Shown piece after piece: positions 1 through 12,854 of a DNA stretch of 64,000 bases (position 1 is its first letter; each line of letters begins with the position of its first letter). The position numbers were made by a program, and so were the translations under genes. This DNA comes from Pomphorhynchus laevis (Eukaryota > Acanthocephala > Palaeacanthocephala > Echinorhynchida > Pomphorhynchidae). The stretch is taken from assembly GCA_012934845.2 (NCBI GenBank), contig WNNJ02003660.1, positions 1 through 64,000 on the forward strand, given 5' to 3'. The notes under the pieces are model-generated. The model was given only the letters and a program-made list of their open reading frames with translations, did not search any database and had not been told where the DNA came from.

Positions 1-1361
1 ATAAAAATTAGTTCAGCTATCAAAATAAAGGTAGTTTATTTTAGATATACAAGAAATGATGCAAGATGTGAACCATCAATGGATAGAATTGAGATTTTAT
101 TCAAGATACACAAAAATTCGCTGCTAATGAAATATAATTCGACAGCTTTTTCTATTATTATATTTCTAATTTACTACATTTCTTCAAATTAAACCGAAAG
201 CTAAAATTCTAAACTGTTTTTACTTGTACTCACTTTGTTGCTAATAATTCGGTGGATTAAAATTGGTTTTACAAATAATTTTCGCTTTTTGCCCAAACTG
301 GATTTGACTTGTTTATTTAAAATGTACATCTCTATGCAATGTTGGCGACTAAAGTTTAAGCAAAAGGCTTTGATTTTAAAGGTACATATAAAATACATAT
401 TTTTATCAAAAGACGAACAGCCAACAAAATATTAAAAGCAATAATTTAAAACTTTCGTCAAGAACTACGGGCATGAGGAGAAATTGACTCAAAAAACTTT
501 GTCAAGGTCTAAAGTACAGAAACATCTTTTTTGAATATATTCCAAAGGGGAAGAGTGAGAAGCGTTAAGGCGAATAATACTGGCCGTATCATTACTTAGT
601 TGGAGTATGTAACGAAACATTTCAAAATTCATGCTAGTTGGCTTGTCTGAATGAATCCGAGAAACCAGGAAGGTTGATTATTTTAGCTAGAACCTCGAGT
701 TTTGTTGGAGACAAAACTGTAAGATTAAAGATGTGACATTTATGGTTGATGATGGAATGCCGATAGCTTACTAAGCGAGGGAAGTTAAAATAAAAAATTG
801 TAAGTCACAAGACAAAATAGTTCAATTTGTTGCATATAATATAATCTCGAGTTTTAACTTTAAATTACTAAAATGGCTTATAACTTACAACAAAAAGGTT
901 CAATTTTGTTCTGGCAAGAAAAAAAATGGTTCAATATTTTGCATTAATATTCCATTAGTATAAATCCTACAAACTTGTACTATCATATCGTGTCGTCTTA
1001 AATATGTCATGAAATAAAACATGCCAAGTTATGATACGAAATGTGCACGTCAAGTATTATTTAATACGATATTATTTTACATTATATTTTAATTATCGCA
1101 TGTATATGTAGTTAATATAATTTCAATAATACAATGTAATGTCATAAATATTAATAAATATAATAAATAATTAATGTAATATTATAAATATTATAAAATA
1201 TAATACTTTATAACATAACTACAAATATTGTGTTACAAAAAATTCTAGTATTTTATTAGTATTAAATTAAACTGATATTAATTTTTTAATCAGAATATTT
1301 TAATATTAAAATTGGTATAATTGTCATGTAAAAATGTGATAGAAAAATCAATTATAAATAT

Positions 1362-1533
1362 TTGAAATTGCAATGTGATATCGCGAATATATTAACTAAA
1401 TAAATAAAACTCGCAATAAATCAAAAACAACAAATTTACTTACATTTTCAACTTCGTTATTTGATTTCCTAAATATGCAATCACACAGTTTTCACATAAA
1501 AATTTGAAATTGCAATGTGATATCGCGAATATA
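1362..1533. repeat. 31-base direct repeat pair inside the arm
   Basis: The word TTTGAAATTGCAATGTGAT, continuing to TATCGCGAATATA, occurs at about 1362-1392 and again at 1503-1533, with the mirror pair in the right arm near 11200-11360. No function is evident. Confidence 0.8.
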
Positions 1534-2088
1534 GGAAAATATTTTGTTAAATATCGCCTTCTTACAGTTCTCAAATTTTACAATGGAAGGTAATAGTAAT
1601 ATACAAACGTGCTTATCCGGATTTTATCGAGGATAATCATATTTCTAGATATTTAATTTTTAGAAAAAAATTAAAAATAAATTGTGTAGTGCATATTACG
1701 ACCTCAAACGTTAAATACCTCATCAATAGACAATTATTTATAACATATCAAAAGTATATCAAGTAAAAATTAATAAAAATAAATTATAATACAAATTATT
1801 TTTTTGGGATAAAAACATTTTTCCAAATTTTTCACTTATGGACACAACGGTTGTTTCATATAATTTGACTCAGCGGAGTCGAATATACCAACTATCAAAA
1901 TTATAGCTTAAATAAGCTCCTGTGGTAAACAGAAATCTAATGTTTTATTTGAGAAGATATGTTCAATTTACGTTTTTATCATATATATGAAAAAAATTAA
2001 TCATTTTAATGAAATCTTTAACTTAAAATAGGTCTCTTATGGCGTCTAAAAGTTATTCAAAGAGATTTTTTCAACGCACTAATCAACT

Positions 2089-2140
2089 TGGGTTTCTTAT
2101 CAGCTACTGACCCAGACATACATAGCATGTTTCGAAATTT
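2089..2140 (-). ncRNA. Permuted hammerhead-like motif, copy 2 (core changed)
   Basis: Same order as copy 1 on the opposite strand. Stem II here is GAAA with TTTC, all four pairs kept although every base but the first pair differs from copy 1. Stem III is 5 base pairs (CATGC with GTATG). The core reads CTGATAA, not CTGATGA, so it is probably inactive. The mirror copy is on the plus strand at 10585-10633. Confidence 0.45.
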
Positions 2141-2273
2141 ATGATTCCCTACCAAAAGTAATATACGGAAATGTATATCTACACCACTGGAGTAGCCAGC
2201 CTAGCCAACTAGTAGCTAGACGTCCTGAATTTTGATCCGATCAGCACCAGTGTTCGGAACAAGCAGATAATAA

Positions 2274-2320
2274 GGGTCGAAACATGAAATGTTTGTCTGC
2301 GTCAGTAGCTGATGAGCCCC
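2274..2320 (+). ncRNA. Permuted hammerhead-like motif, copy 1
   Basis: In order: GGGTC, GAAAC, a short stem III, GTC, a small stem I hairpin, CTGATGA, GCCCC. This is the hammerhead core opened at stem II. Stem II pairs GCCCC with GGGTC in 4 of 5 positions. CTGATGA (2309-2315), GAAA (2279-2282) and the GTC site (2295-2297) are all intact. Stem I and stem III are short and imperfect, so self-cleavage is unproven. The mirror copy is on the minus strand at 10403-10449. Confidence 0.5.
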
Positions 2321-5300
2321 ACGAAGACTGATTAGTAGCGTCCTGCTGTATCAAAATTAGGAACAATACAATGTGAATCAGCGGAGTCAAATATACCAAC
2401 TATCAAAATTATAACTCAAAAAAGCCCTCAGGTAAACAGAAATGTAATGCTTTATTTGAAGAGATATGTTCAATTTACGTTTTCATCATAATAATAAAAA
2501 ATGAATCATTTTAATGAAATTTTTAACTTAAAATAAATCTTTAATGGCGTCTTAAAGATATTCAAAGAGAGGTAAGTTATTCACGCGCGAGTTTCGCCTT
2601 CACGCATATTGACTCAAATAAAGGTCCATCCATCATTCATACTTTGCATTTCCTCCATAAAATGTTTTAATGGACGCAATTAGACTGTATTTGTTGTGTA
2701 TAACATCCTAGAAATTGGAAATAAGAGATGTGTTCCAAATGCATCTTATTCTCAATTAAAAATAAAAAAATCTTAAATATATGGTGGAATGGGAGAATGG
2801 TGAAAAGAGAATGCGGGGATTGGGGAATGGGGAAAGAAGAAAAGATGGGGAATGGGGAAGGAGTAAGGGGAGATTGGGGAGTTGGAAAGGGTGACAGGGG
2901 TAATGTAAAAGTGGAAATAAAAGCAATGAGGTGGGACGGTGGAAAGTGGAAGGCGCGGGAGTGTTTTGGATTGTGATAGAAAAATAGTCCGTTTAGCATA
3001 TATTTAATTCGATATATACCTTTTTACTAATTTTTCAGATCAATATGCTCTTAGATATTGTCACCCTAGTGTATGGGCTCTTCAAAAACTAAAATGTATC
3101 TATTATGTGCCTTAAATATACTGGTAAATATGGTAATTCCTTTTTTTATTATTATTTGGATTTGAAGGTCTCATAAAGCCAAACTTATTTTTTAATACTC
3201 ATAAGAAGAAAATAAAATGTAGTGTACATTTAAATCTGCACGATTTCCGGTATTTTGGAAATAGAAACAAAAAGCCGACATTTTATTTCAACACTCAATG
3301 TATCTTGGTTTGAAAATTGTCGTGTTAAATCGGGCAAAGCTGTTTTGGTATAACTTTATTGAATTTCGGAATTTTTTATCATATTACGCTTACATATTGT
3401 TTCTCAAATGGCATTGATGTGAATACGACCCAAATGAGTGCCGTATTTCTGCTGATGACATGGTGAAAAGAGAATGCGGGGAATGGGGAAAGAAGGAAAG
3501 ATGGGGAATGGGGAAGGAGTAAGGGGAGATTGGGGAGTTGGAAAGGGTGACAGGGATAATCAACGCGTGGAAAAGCTGCCCTTTTCCACGCGTTGATCGC
3601 TCGATGTGCAAGTTGTAAGTAGTTTATAATTATCAAGAAAGTTTTGACTTTCTTGATAATTATTCTTATTCAATATTTCCTCCATAGAATGTTTTAATGG
3701 ACGCCATTAAAACATTTTAGAAATAAAATGTTTATTTTATTTGGGTATAACATTTTAGAAATTTAGAATAATATTCTAAATTTTATTGAATCGTTGGTAC
3801 CTGAGATTGAATTCACAAAATGTTTTGAATGGTTAACCGTTAAGTGGTTATAACCATTGTCTTTAAATTTGATTTAACATTTTCAGCAATCACAATGAAT
3901 GATACTACTTTGATAATTATCAAGAAAGTTTTAACTTTTTTGATAATTATCGTCGGCTTATCTCCTCGTTGGTTTAATCGAGAACTCAAACAAGCACTGG
4001 ATCAACGACGCAAGGCATATTGTAATTATAAAGCAGGTAACTCTAGTTTTGAGCAATACCGACAGTATAGAAACAGGGTAACATCCTTGAAGAGACGTAC
4101 GAGAGTAATCTTTGAAAAGAATTTATCCCAACGATGTCGTCGTGATCCTGGCTCACTCTTCAAGTACAATTCACCAAGAAAACGTATAGCTAACACGTTC
4201 TACTCTATTCTCGACAGCCAAGGAGATTTGGTATTGGACTCAAAGGAAATTGCGAATGTATTCGGCACACACTTCACATCGCTGAATTAGTCACTGAATG
4301 CTTCACCGCAAATAACTGACAGTTTGTATTGTTTGGTAGCTAATACTACTTCTGACCTTGATAACTTCATTAGACCTGACTTAGTGTACAGCGAGTTGTC
4401 CCGTCTGAAATGCACATTAAGTGCTGGTCCGGATCTATTGCCGTCAGCATATCTTCGCAACCTAGCTGACACTATATATCTACCTCTATATAATATCTTC
4501 TTTGCAACACTCGTGCTAGGAAAGATCCCCTCAGACTGGAAGCGCTTTCTTATCTGCCCAATATTAAAACAGGGGTCTCGTTCTGACATCGGTAACTGCA
4601 GACCGATTAGCCTCACATGTGTCTGCTGTCGCGTACTGGGACGCTTACTTCTGCGAAAAGTCACCACTAACCTAGAAACGAACCATATTCTAGCCCCTGA
4701 ACAACATGGTTTTCGAAAAAATCATTCAACGCTAACGAATTTGTTGTTATCACACGATAGCTGGACCAGATATTATGATTCTGGTATTCCGGTTGACGCC
4801 ATCTTCTTCGACTTCTCTTAGACATTTGATACAGTCCTTCATGCTAATTTAATTCAAAGACTGCGTAATATCAACCTTGATGAGTGTTTAGTTTGCTGGA
4901 TTATTGAATTTCTGTCTGACCGTCATTGCTTCGTAAGGGTAAACGACGAATTATCTGATCGCTTCCCTACAAATCTTGGAGTACCTCAGGGAACTATACT
5001 CGGCCCAGTTCTTTTCAGCATATACATTAACGACCTCATTCCTAAACTTAGATCTGAGTGTGTTCTTTATGCTGATGATTTAAAAATTTGGCGCCCCATA
5101 TTTTTGGACTCAGATGTTGACATCTTGCAGTATGATATTAACACCATAAATGACTGGTCGATTTTGAACGGGTTAAAATTCAATTTGAAAAAGTGTGCCT
5201 ACATTTGTATATCAAGACGTCCGGCCGAGTCAGCTCATATTTATCATAAAAACAACAGTGTTATTCTTAGGACGAACTCATACAAGGATTTAGGTGTTTA

Positions 5301-8300
5301 TGTATGTTCTAACTTATCGACACGTTTACATACTGACACTACATGTTCCAAAGTGAGAAGAGTCATCGGCCTGATTCGCCGAGCTCTTGTTCATATTGAC
5401 ATCTCATGCTTCAAAACAATCTCACAAGCACTTATTTTGAGCATCCTCCTATATGCTTCGCCGGCTTGTTACCCAATCACCTTACGAGAACGTTATAATC
5501 TAGAGTCTGTATTCCGATCAGCAACTAAAATGCTAAAAGCGGTTAGACATATGGAATATCAGGATCGGCTCTCGAGTTTGGGAATGATATCGTTTCAGTA
5601 TCTGCGCGACAAGGCGGACCTGTGCCTAGCCTGGCAGATTTTACACGACAATCGCCATCCACTCAGATCGCTAATGCATACGCGCGATATAACCTCACTT
5701 CGTGGTCATCAGTTCATGCTAAAAACACAACGATTACGCTACAAACGAACATCCCTATACTTCCAACGAATCGTTAATACTTGGAACCACCTTACTGACT
5801 CAACAGTTGCATCCTCGAATCTGGCTTCTTTTAAACGAAATCTGGAGGAAGATCCCTTCTTTAAGACGAAGATCGAATCAGAGAACATATGAATTAAATC
5901 AGCTAACTGAGTCTACGTATTTAATATAATTATAAAATAAACAAAACATAATAATGCTAAATCAAAATTTAATAATTAAATAATAAAATTAATAATTGTT
6001 TTTAGATTTTCTATAATTTAAATCAAGTTAAAATAAAAAATGAAATTTAAAATAAACGTCATTTTTATGAATTGACTAATAAATAACAGACGTTGTATCA
6101 GAATAAGAATAAGAGGTCATCAGGAGGAACTGCTATGCTATCAGGTTTCGGCCCCTAACTCCTCTACCCAACATAGCAGCGGGGCCAAATACATGCTAAT
6201 GATGTATTTCCTCTGAAATAACTATCTAGTATCTTATTCTAATACAAAGTATATTATTTATTATCCATCCATAAAAATTTGCCACTTAAGAGTTTAAATT
6301 TATTCTTTATATTATTGTGTTGATTTATATATTTTACTATTTTCTGCTTGATGTTATTTTTATAGTAACCTAGTTTAAAATATGTATCTATTAAATTATT
6401 TAAATGATTTTGAAGAAAGCCAATATCATTACATATTGTTGCAATTCTTAAAATTTCATTATTTAATGTATTATATTTTATATTATATGGTATGCATGAA
6501 TGCTCATGCAAAAATATGTTTCTTGTAAATTTAAATATGTCATCTTTACGATATAAATTAATAGTAGTTTTAGTTAATGTTAATTTAATGTTCATATCTA
6601 GATATACACCTTCTTTATCATTAATATTGGTTTTGTTAAGAATAAGGCTTTCTGGATAAATGTGCTCACTAATTGAATAAAAATTATTAGAATTAAATAC
6701 ACATATATCATCAATGTATCGAAACATATATTTCATATATTTATATTGTTTAGATTTAGTTTTTACACAGTTATGAACAAATTCATATTCTATAAAGCTT
6801 AAAAACAAGTCAGCTATAATTGGGCTACTATTACCACCCATTGGAACACCTTTTACTTGTCTAAATATAGATGTCCCTACTTTTAAATAATTTTGATTTA
6901 TCAAAATATTTAAGGATTCTATTAATTCAATTTTATCCATATATTTATATTTATTTGATGGTTTAATTTTTGTTAGATAGGCGTTATAATTATTATAACA
7001 TATATATGTATATCTTTTTCCGAATATAAGATTAATTAATTTTACTAACGCTTCTTTAATATCTACTAAATCTAGATTTGTATAAAGCGTACTAAAATCG
7101 TATGTATTTATATTTTGAAAATTTATTCCTTTTGTCTGTTCTAAAAATTCTTTTGTAGAATTAATACTGAAATAGTGTTTTATACCAGTATTAATTTCGA
7201 TTACCTTGCAATATTTTTTAAAAGTGTGCTTTAATTACTTTAAGTATTTTATTCATATAGACAGAAAGTGGTTTTAATGTACATTTAAACGCACTACATA
7301 TGAACCTAGGTTTTATTGGATTTTTATGTAATTTTGGATTCCAATATAATATAGGTATAGTTTTATTATCTAATTCAACCTTTATACCCTTTTTATCCAT
7401 TATAGAACAGTGACTTGTAATAATTGTTTCTAAACTCAACTCACTACGTTCATATGTTGGATTTACATTTAAATCATTAGAATTAACCTCTTTCATTAGT
7501 ATATCATAATAAAGCTTTTTGCATATGAAGACAAAGTTATTACTAGCTTTATCAATAGTTGTTATTATATAGTTATCCTTTAATTTAGTAAGTTCTTTAT
7601 ACATATCTTTATTAATTTTATCTTTCCTTTTATAATTGTTTGTTATTTTCATTTTATTTTTAATTTTATCTAATATATAAGTTTTCCAAATGTTTATCTT
7701 TGATATATTCGAGCTTTCACTATTAATCAGCTTACTAAAGTAATCATTTAAGTTATTATATAACGAATTGTAAATTTTATTTTTGTCGTTGTTATTATTT
7801 AATCTATATTTATACCCTTTTGATAGCAGTTTTCCTTAATTCATTGTTTTCAATTAATTCTAGATTATGGGTACATATCTTTTCATTTATTTTAATAAAA
7901 TTAAGACTTTTGCAATCGCATTCAGCTTCTATGATGTTTCTAATATTATCGTTACATATAGATTTCAATTCTTTGTTATAATTGCAAATTAATCGTCCTA
8001 ATGGCGGTAACTGCTTATACCTTATTTTAGGAATATATTTTCTTAAATCTGACCCTTTTATTTCTTTACTTTAGAATTATTTAAAAGTCTGGCTATATTT
8101 ATGTTATCTATACATTTATTAATGAAGTTTATGGTTAATGTATATTTTCTATTGTTATTATTAACATTTATTGTACGATTATAGTATTTTGTATTACAAT
8201 AACTGTCTATTATACAACTTAGCCTATCATAGTCGTTAATTAATTTTTGATTTATTGAACATATGATATCTTTAGAAAAACTTCTTATATTTACATAAAG

Positions 8301-9260
8301 ATCTTTTAGCTTATTATCTCTTAAAAGTTGTTTTAATATTTCTAATTGTTCATTTATATACATATCTTTTTTAATATTTTTAACTCTATTTTTCTTATTC
8401 CTTTTATCGCCGTGACTTCTTGGTTTGCGTTTAACCGGATTATTATAATATAGTTGTTTATTATGTACTATACTACTTCTGTCAATTCCTTGTACCACGT
8501 CATTCAATCCTAATGGGTACATGGAATTAAGCGTTTTAATCCAAAAATCTTCTTTTTCTAATAGTTTTTGATTTAATATTGAAATGTTTTCTTCGATAAT
8601 ATGTTCTAAAATAAATAATTTGCAGTATACTTTATCATATCCTATTAATCTCATATGCTTATGAAATATAGTTTGACTATTATGCTGTATATTATATATG
8701 TGTTGCCTAAACCTAGTTTTTAACATTTGATATGTTTTTCCTATATATTGCAATCCACATGTACATTGCACAATAGAAAGTACACTACATTTTCATTTTC
8801 TACATTTTCTTTTTCTGATTGTGACACAACTTGTAATGAGCCTTGCTGCTCACTTTGTTGTCTATTGATAATAATGATAATAATAAATATGTTACATTAA
8901 TCTTGGCTTTTGCTATATATGATTGAGCATTATCAGGCTTGCATGTTTTCTTATTATGGGGATTACTGTGTCAGCACCGCGGCGATTATTCATGCATATC
9001 TCGAGTTTTTAATAATCAATAATAAAGATAGAAGCATAATTAGCTACCTGAGATTTCCAGCCTAATTGATCATACCAAAAATCCACGTTTCTGCCTCTAT
9101 ACAACCTTTATCGTATTTTCATTTGCCGGTTTTAACGTCGTCCACTTTGATTATCATGATATTCCTACGATTAGCGATTTATCTTGCTTTTTGAGAGCCA
9201 TTTTAAACACTACCTCGCGCGGTAATTCTGACAATCGGCGGCCGTAGCAGAGGATAAAGT

Positions 9261-12200
9261 CATGTCATCAGCAGAAATACGGCACTCATTTGGGTCGTAT
9301 TCACATCAATGCCATTTGAGAAACAATATGTAAGCGTAATATGATAAAAAATTCCGAAATTCAATAAAGTTATACCAAAACAGCTTTGCCCGATTTAACA
9401 CGACAATTTTCAAACCAAGATACATTGAGTGTTGAAATAAAATGTCGGCTTTTTGTTTCTATTTCCAAAATACCGGAAATCGTGCAGATTTAAATGTACA
9501 CTACATTTTATTTTCTTCTTATGAGTATTAAAAAATAAGTTTGGCTTTATGAGACCTTCAAATCCAAATAATAATAAAAAAAGGAATTACCATATTTACC
9601 AGTATATTTAAGGCACATAATAGATACATTTTAGTTTTTGAAGAGCCCATACACTAGGGTGACAATATCTAAGAGCATATTGATCTGAAAAATTAGTAAA
9701 AAGGTATATATCGAATTAAATATATGCTAAACGGACTATTTTTCTATCACAATCCAAAACACTCCCGCGCCTTCCACTTTCCACCGTCCCACCTCATTGC
9801 TTTTATTTCCACTTTTACATTACCCCTGTCACCCTTTCCAACTCCCCAATCTCCCCTTACTCCTTCCCCATTCCCCATCTTTTCTTCTTTCCCCATTCCC
9901 CAATCCCCGCATTCTCTTTTCACCATTCTCCCATTCCACCATATATTTAAGATTTTTTTATTTTTAATTGAGAATAAGATGCATTTGGAACACATCTCTT
10001 ATTTCCAATTTCTAGGATGTTATACACAACAAATACAGTCTAATTGCGTCCATTAAAACATTTTATGGAGGAAATGCAAAGTATGAATGATGGATGGACC
10101 TTTATTTGAGTCAATATGCGTGAAGGCGAAACTCGCGCGTGAATAACTTACCTCTCTTTGAATATCTTTAAGACGCCATTAAAGATTTATTTTAAGTTAA
10201 AAATTTCATTAAAATGATTCATTTTTTATTATTATGATGAAAACGTAAATTGAACATATCTCTTCAAATAAAGCATTACATTTCTGTTTACCTGAGGGCT
10301 TTTTTGAGTTATAATTTTGATAGTTGGTATATTTGACTCCGCTGATTCACATTGTATTGTTCCTAATTTTGATACAGCAGGACGCTACTAATCAGTCTTC
10401 GTGGGGCTCATCAGCTACTGACGCAGACAAACATTTCATGTTTCGACCCTTATTATCTGCTTGTTCCGAACACTGGTGCTGATCGGATCAAAATTCAGGA
10501 CGTCTAGCTACTAGTTGGCTAGGCTGGCTACTCCAGTGGTGTAGATATACATTTCCGTATATTACTTTTGGTAGGGAATCATAAATTTCGAAACATGCTA
10601 TGTATGTCTGGGTCAGTAGCTGATAAGAAACCCAAGTTGATTAGTGCGTTGAAAAAATCTCTTTGAATAACTTTTAGACGCCATAAGAGACCTATTTTAA
10701 GTTAAAGATTTCATTAAAATGATTAATTTTTTTCATATATATGATAAAAACGTAAATTGAACATATCTTCTCAAATAAAACATTAGATTTCTGTTTACCA
10801 CAGGAGCTTATTTAAGCTAATATTTTGATAGTTGGTATATTCGACTCCGCTGAGTCAAATTATATGAAACAACCGTTGTGTCCATAAGTGAAAAATTTGG
10901 ATAAATGTTTTTATCCCAAAAAAATAATTTGTATTATAATTTATTTTTATTAATTTTTACTTGATATACTTTTGATATGTTATAAATAATTGTCTATTGA
11001 TGAGGTATTTAACGTTTGAGGTCGTAATATGCACTACACAATTTATTTTTAATTTTTTTCTAAAAATTAAATATCTAGAAATATGATTATCCTCGATAAA
11101 ATCCGGATAAGCACGTTTGTATATTACTATTACCTTCCATTGTAAAATTTGAGAACTGTAAGAAGGCGATATTTAACAAAATATTTTCCTATATTCGCGA
11201 TATCACATTGCAATTTCAAATTTTTATGTGAAAACTGTGTGATTGCATATTAAGGAAATCAAATAACGAAGTTGAAAATGTAAGTAAATTTGTTGTTTTT
11301 GATTTATTGCGAGTTTTATTTATTTAGTTAATATATTCGCGATATCACATTGCAATTTCAAATATTTATAACTGATTTTTCTATCACATTTTTACATGAC
11401 AATTATACCAATTTTAATATTAAAATATTCTGATTAAAAAATTAATATCAGTTTAATTTAATACTAATAAAATACTAGAATTTTTTGTAACACAATATTT
11501 GTAGTTATGTTATAAAGTATTATATTTTATAATATTTATAATATTACATTAATTATTTATTATATTTATTAATATTTATGACATTACATTGTATTATTGA
11601 AATTATATTAACTACATATACATGCGATAATTAAAATATAATGTAAAATAATATCGTATTAAATAATACTTGACGTGCACATTTCGTATCATAACTTGGC
11701 GTGTTTTATTTCATGTCATATTTAAGACGACACGAGATGATAGTACAAGTTTGTAGGATTTATACTAATGGAATATTAATGCAAAATATTGAACCATTTT
11801 TTTTCTTGCCAGAACAAAATTGAACCTTTTTGTTGTAAGTTATAAGCCATTTTAGTAATTTAAAGTTAAAACTCGAGATTATATTATATGCAACAAATTG
11901 AACTATTTTGTCTTGTGACTTACAATTTTTTATTTTAACTTTCCCTCGCTTAGTAAGCTACCGGCATTCCATCATCAACCATAAATGTCACATCTTTAAT
12001 CTTACAGTTTCGTCTCCAACAAAACTCGAGGTTCTAGCTAAAATAATCAACCTTCCTGGTTTCTCGGATTCATTCAGACAAGCCAACTATCATTAATGTT
12101 GAAATCTTTCGTTACATACTCCAACTAAGTAATGATACGGCCAGTATTATTCGCCTTAACGCTTCTCACTCTCCTACTTTGGAATATGTTCAAAAAAGAT

Positions 12201-12854
12201 GTTTCTGTACTTTAGACCTTGACAAAGTTTTGTATGAGTCAATTTCTCTTCATAATTATGGAGCAACTCCTACGCCGCAACCAATCATATCTTGTTGTGT
12301 GTTCAGGAGTAGAAATTTCTCTACGACAGATATCTCAAATTCTTAAACGTACAACTCCATGATGCCAGTAGTTCTTGACGAAAGTTTAAAATTATTGCTT
12401 TTAATATTTTGTTGGCTCTTCGTCTTTTGATAAAAATATGTATTTTATATGTACCTCTAAAATCAAAGCCTTTTGCATAAACTTTTGTCGCCAACATTGC
12501 ATAGAGATGTACATTTTAAATAAACAAGTCAAATCCAGTTTGGGCAAAAAGCGAAAATTATTTGTAAAACCAATTTTAATCCAACGAATACATTAAATAC
12601 GACATTTTTATTAGCAGCAAAGTGAGTACAAGTAAAAACGGTTTAGAATTTAAGCTTTCGGTTTAATTTGAAGAAATGTAGTAAATTAGAAATATAATAA
12701 TAGAAAAAGCTGTCGAATTATATTTCATTAGCAGCGAATTTTTGTGTATCTTGAATAAAATCTCAATTCTATCCATTGATGGTTCGCATCTTGCATCATT
12801 TCTTGTATATCTAAAATAAACTACCTTTATTTTGATAGCTGAACTAATTTTTAT
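9261..12854. repeat. Right arm of the ~3.5-kb inverted repeat
   Basis: Mirror of 1-3462. The junction with the spacer is sharp: homology starts at 9261, corresponding to 3462. The ~130-base segment near 12230-12370 is absent from the left arm, and scattered single-base differences exist, so the arms are not an exact assembly copy. No gene was recognised. The arms could be inverted copies of one large repeat, a segmental inversion-duplication, or arms kept alike by gene conversion. Confidence 0.95.

Larger units (their letters stand above)
1866..2570. repeat. ~200-base direct repeats flanking a hammerhead-bearing core
   Basis: 1866-2065 and 2374-2570 are direct repeats, both starting with CAGCGGAGTC and ending near TATTCAAAGAGA. 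The ~300 bases between them hold two hammerhead-like motifs in inverted orientation. The direct repeat / ribozyme core / direct repeat plan resembles pseudo-LTR or retrozyme-like arrangements, but no coding region is attached. The mirror copy lies at about 10150-10860. Confidence 0.8.
1..3462. repeat. Left arm of a ~3.5-kb inverted repeat
   Basis: This stretch is the reverse complement of 9261-12854 at very high identity, seen by reading the two ends (the first bases match the complement of 12840-12854; 3400-3462 matches the complement of 9261-9325). The left arm lacks about 130 bases present in the right arm near 12230-12370. It may continue beyond the window. Contents are mostly AT-rich non-coding DNA, a ~200-base direct repeat pair, two hammerhead-like motifs in opposite orientation, and a G-rich purine tract. 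No convincing protein gene is seen; the short frames at 2667-2999 are composition artefacts of the G-rich tract. Confidence 0.95.
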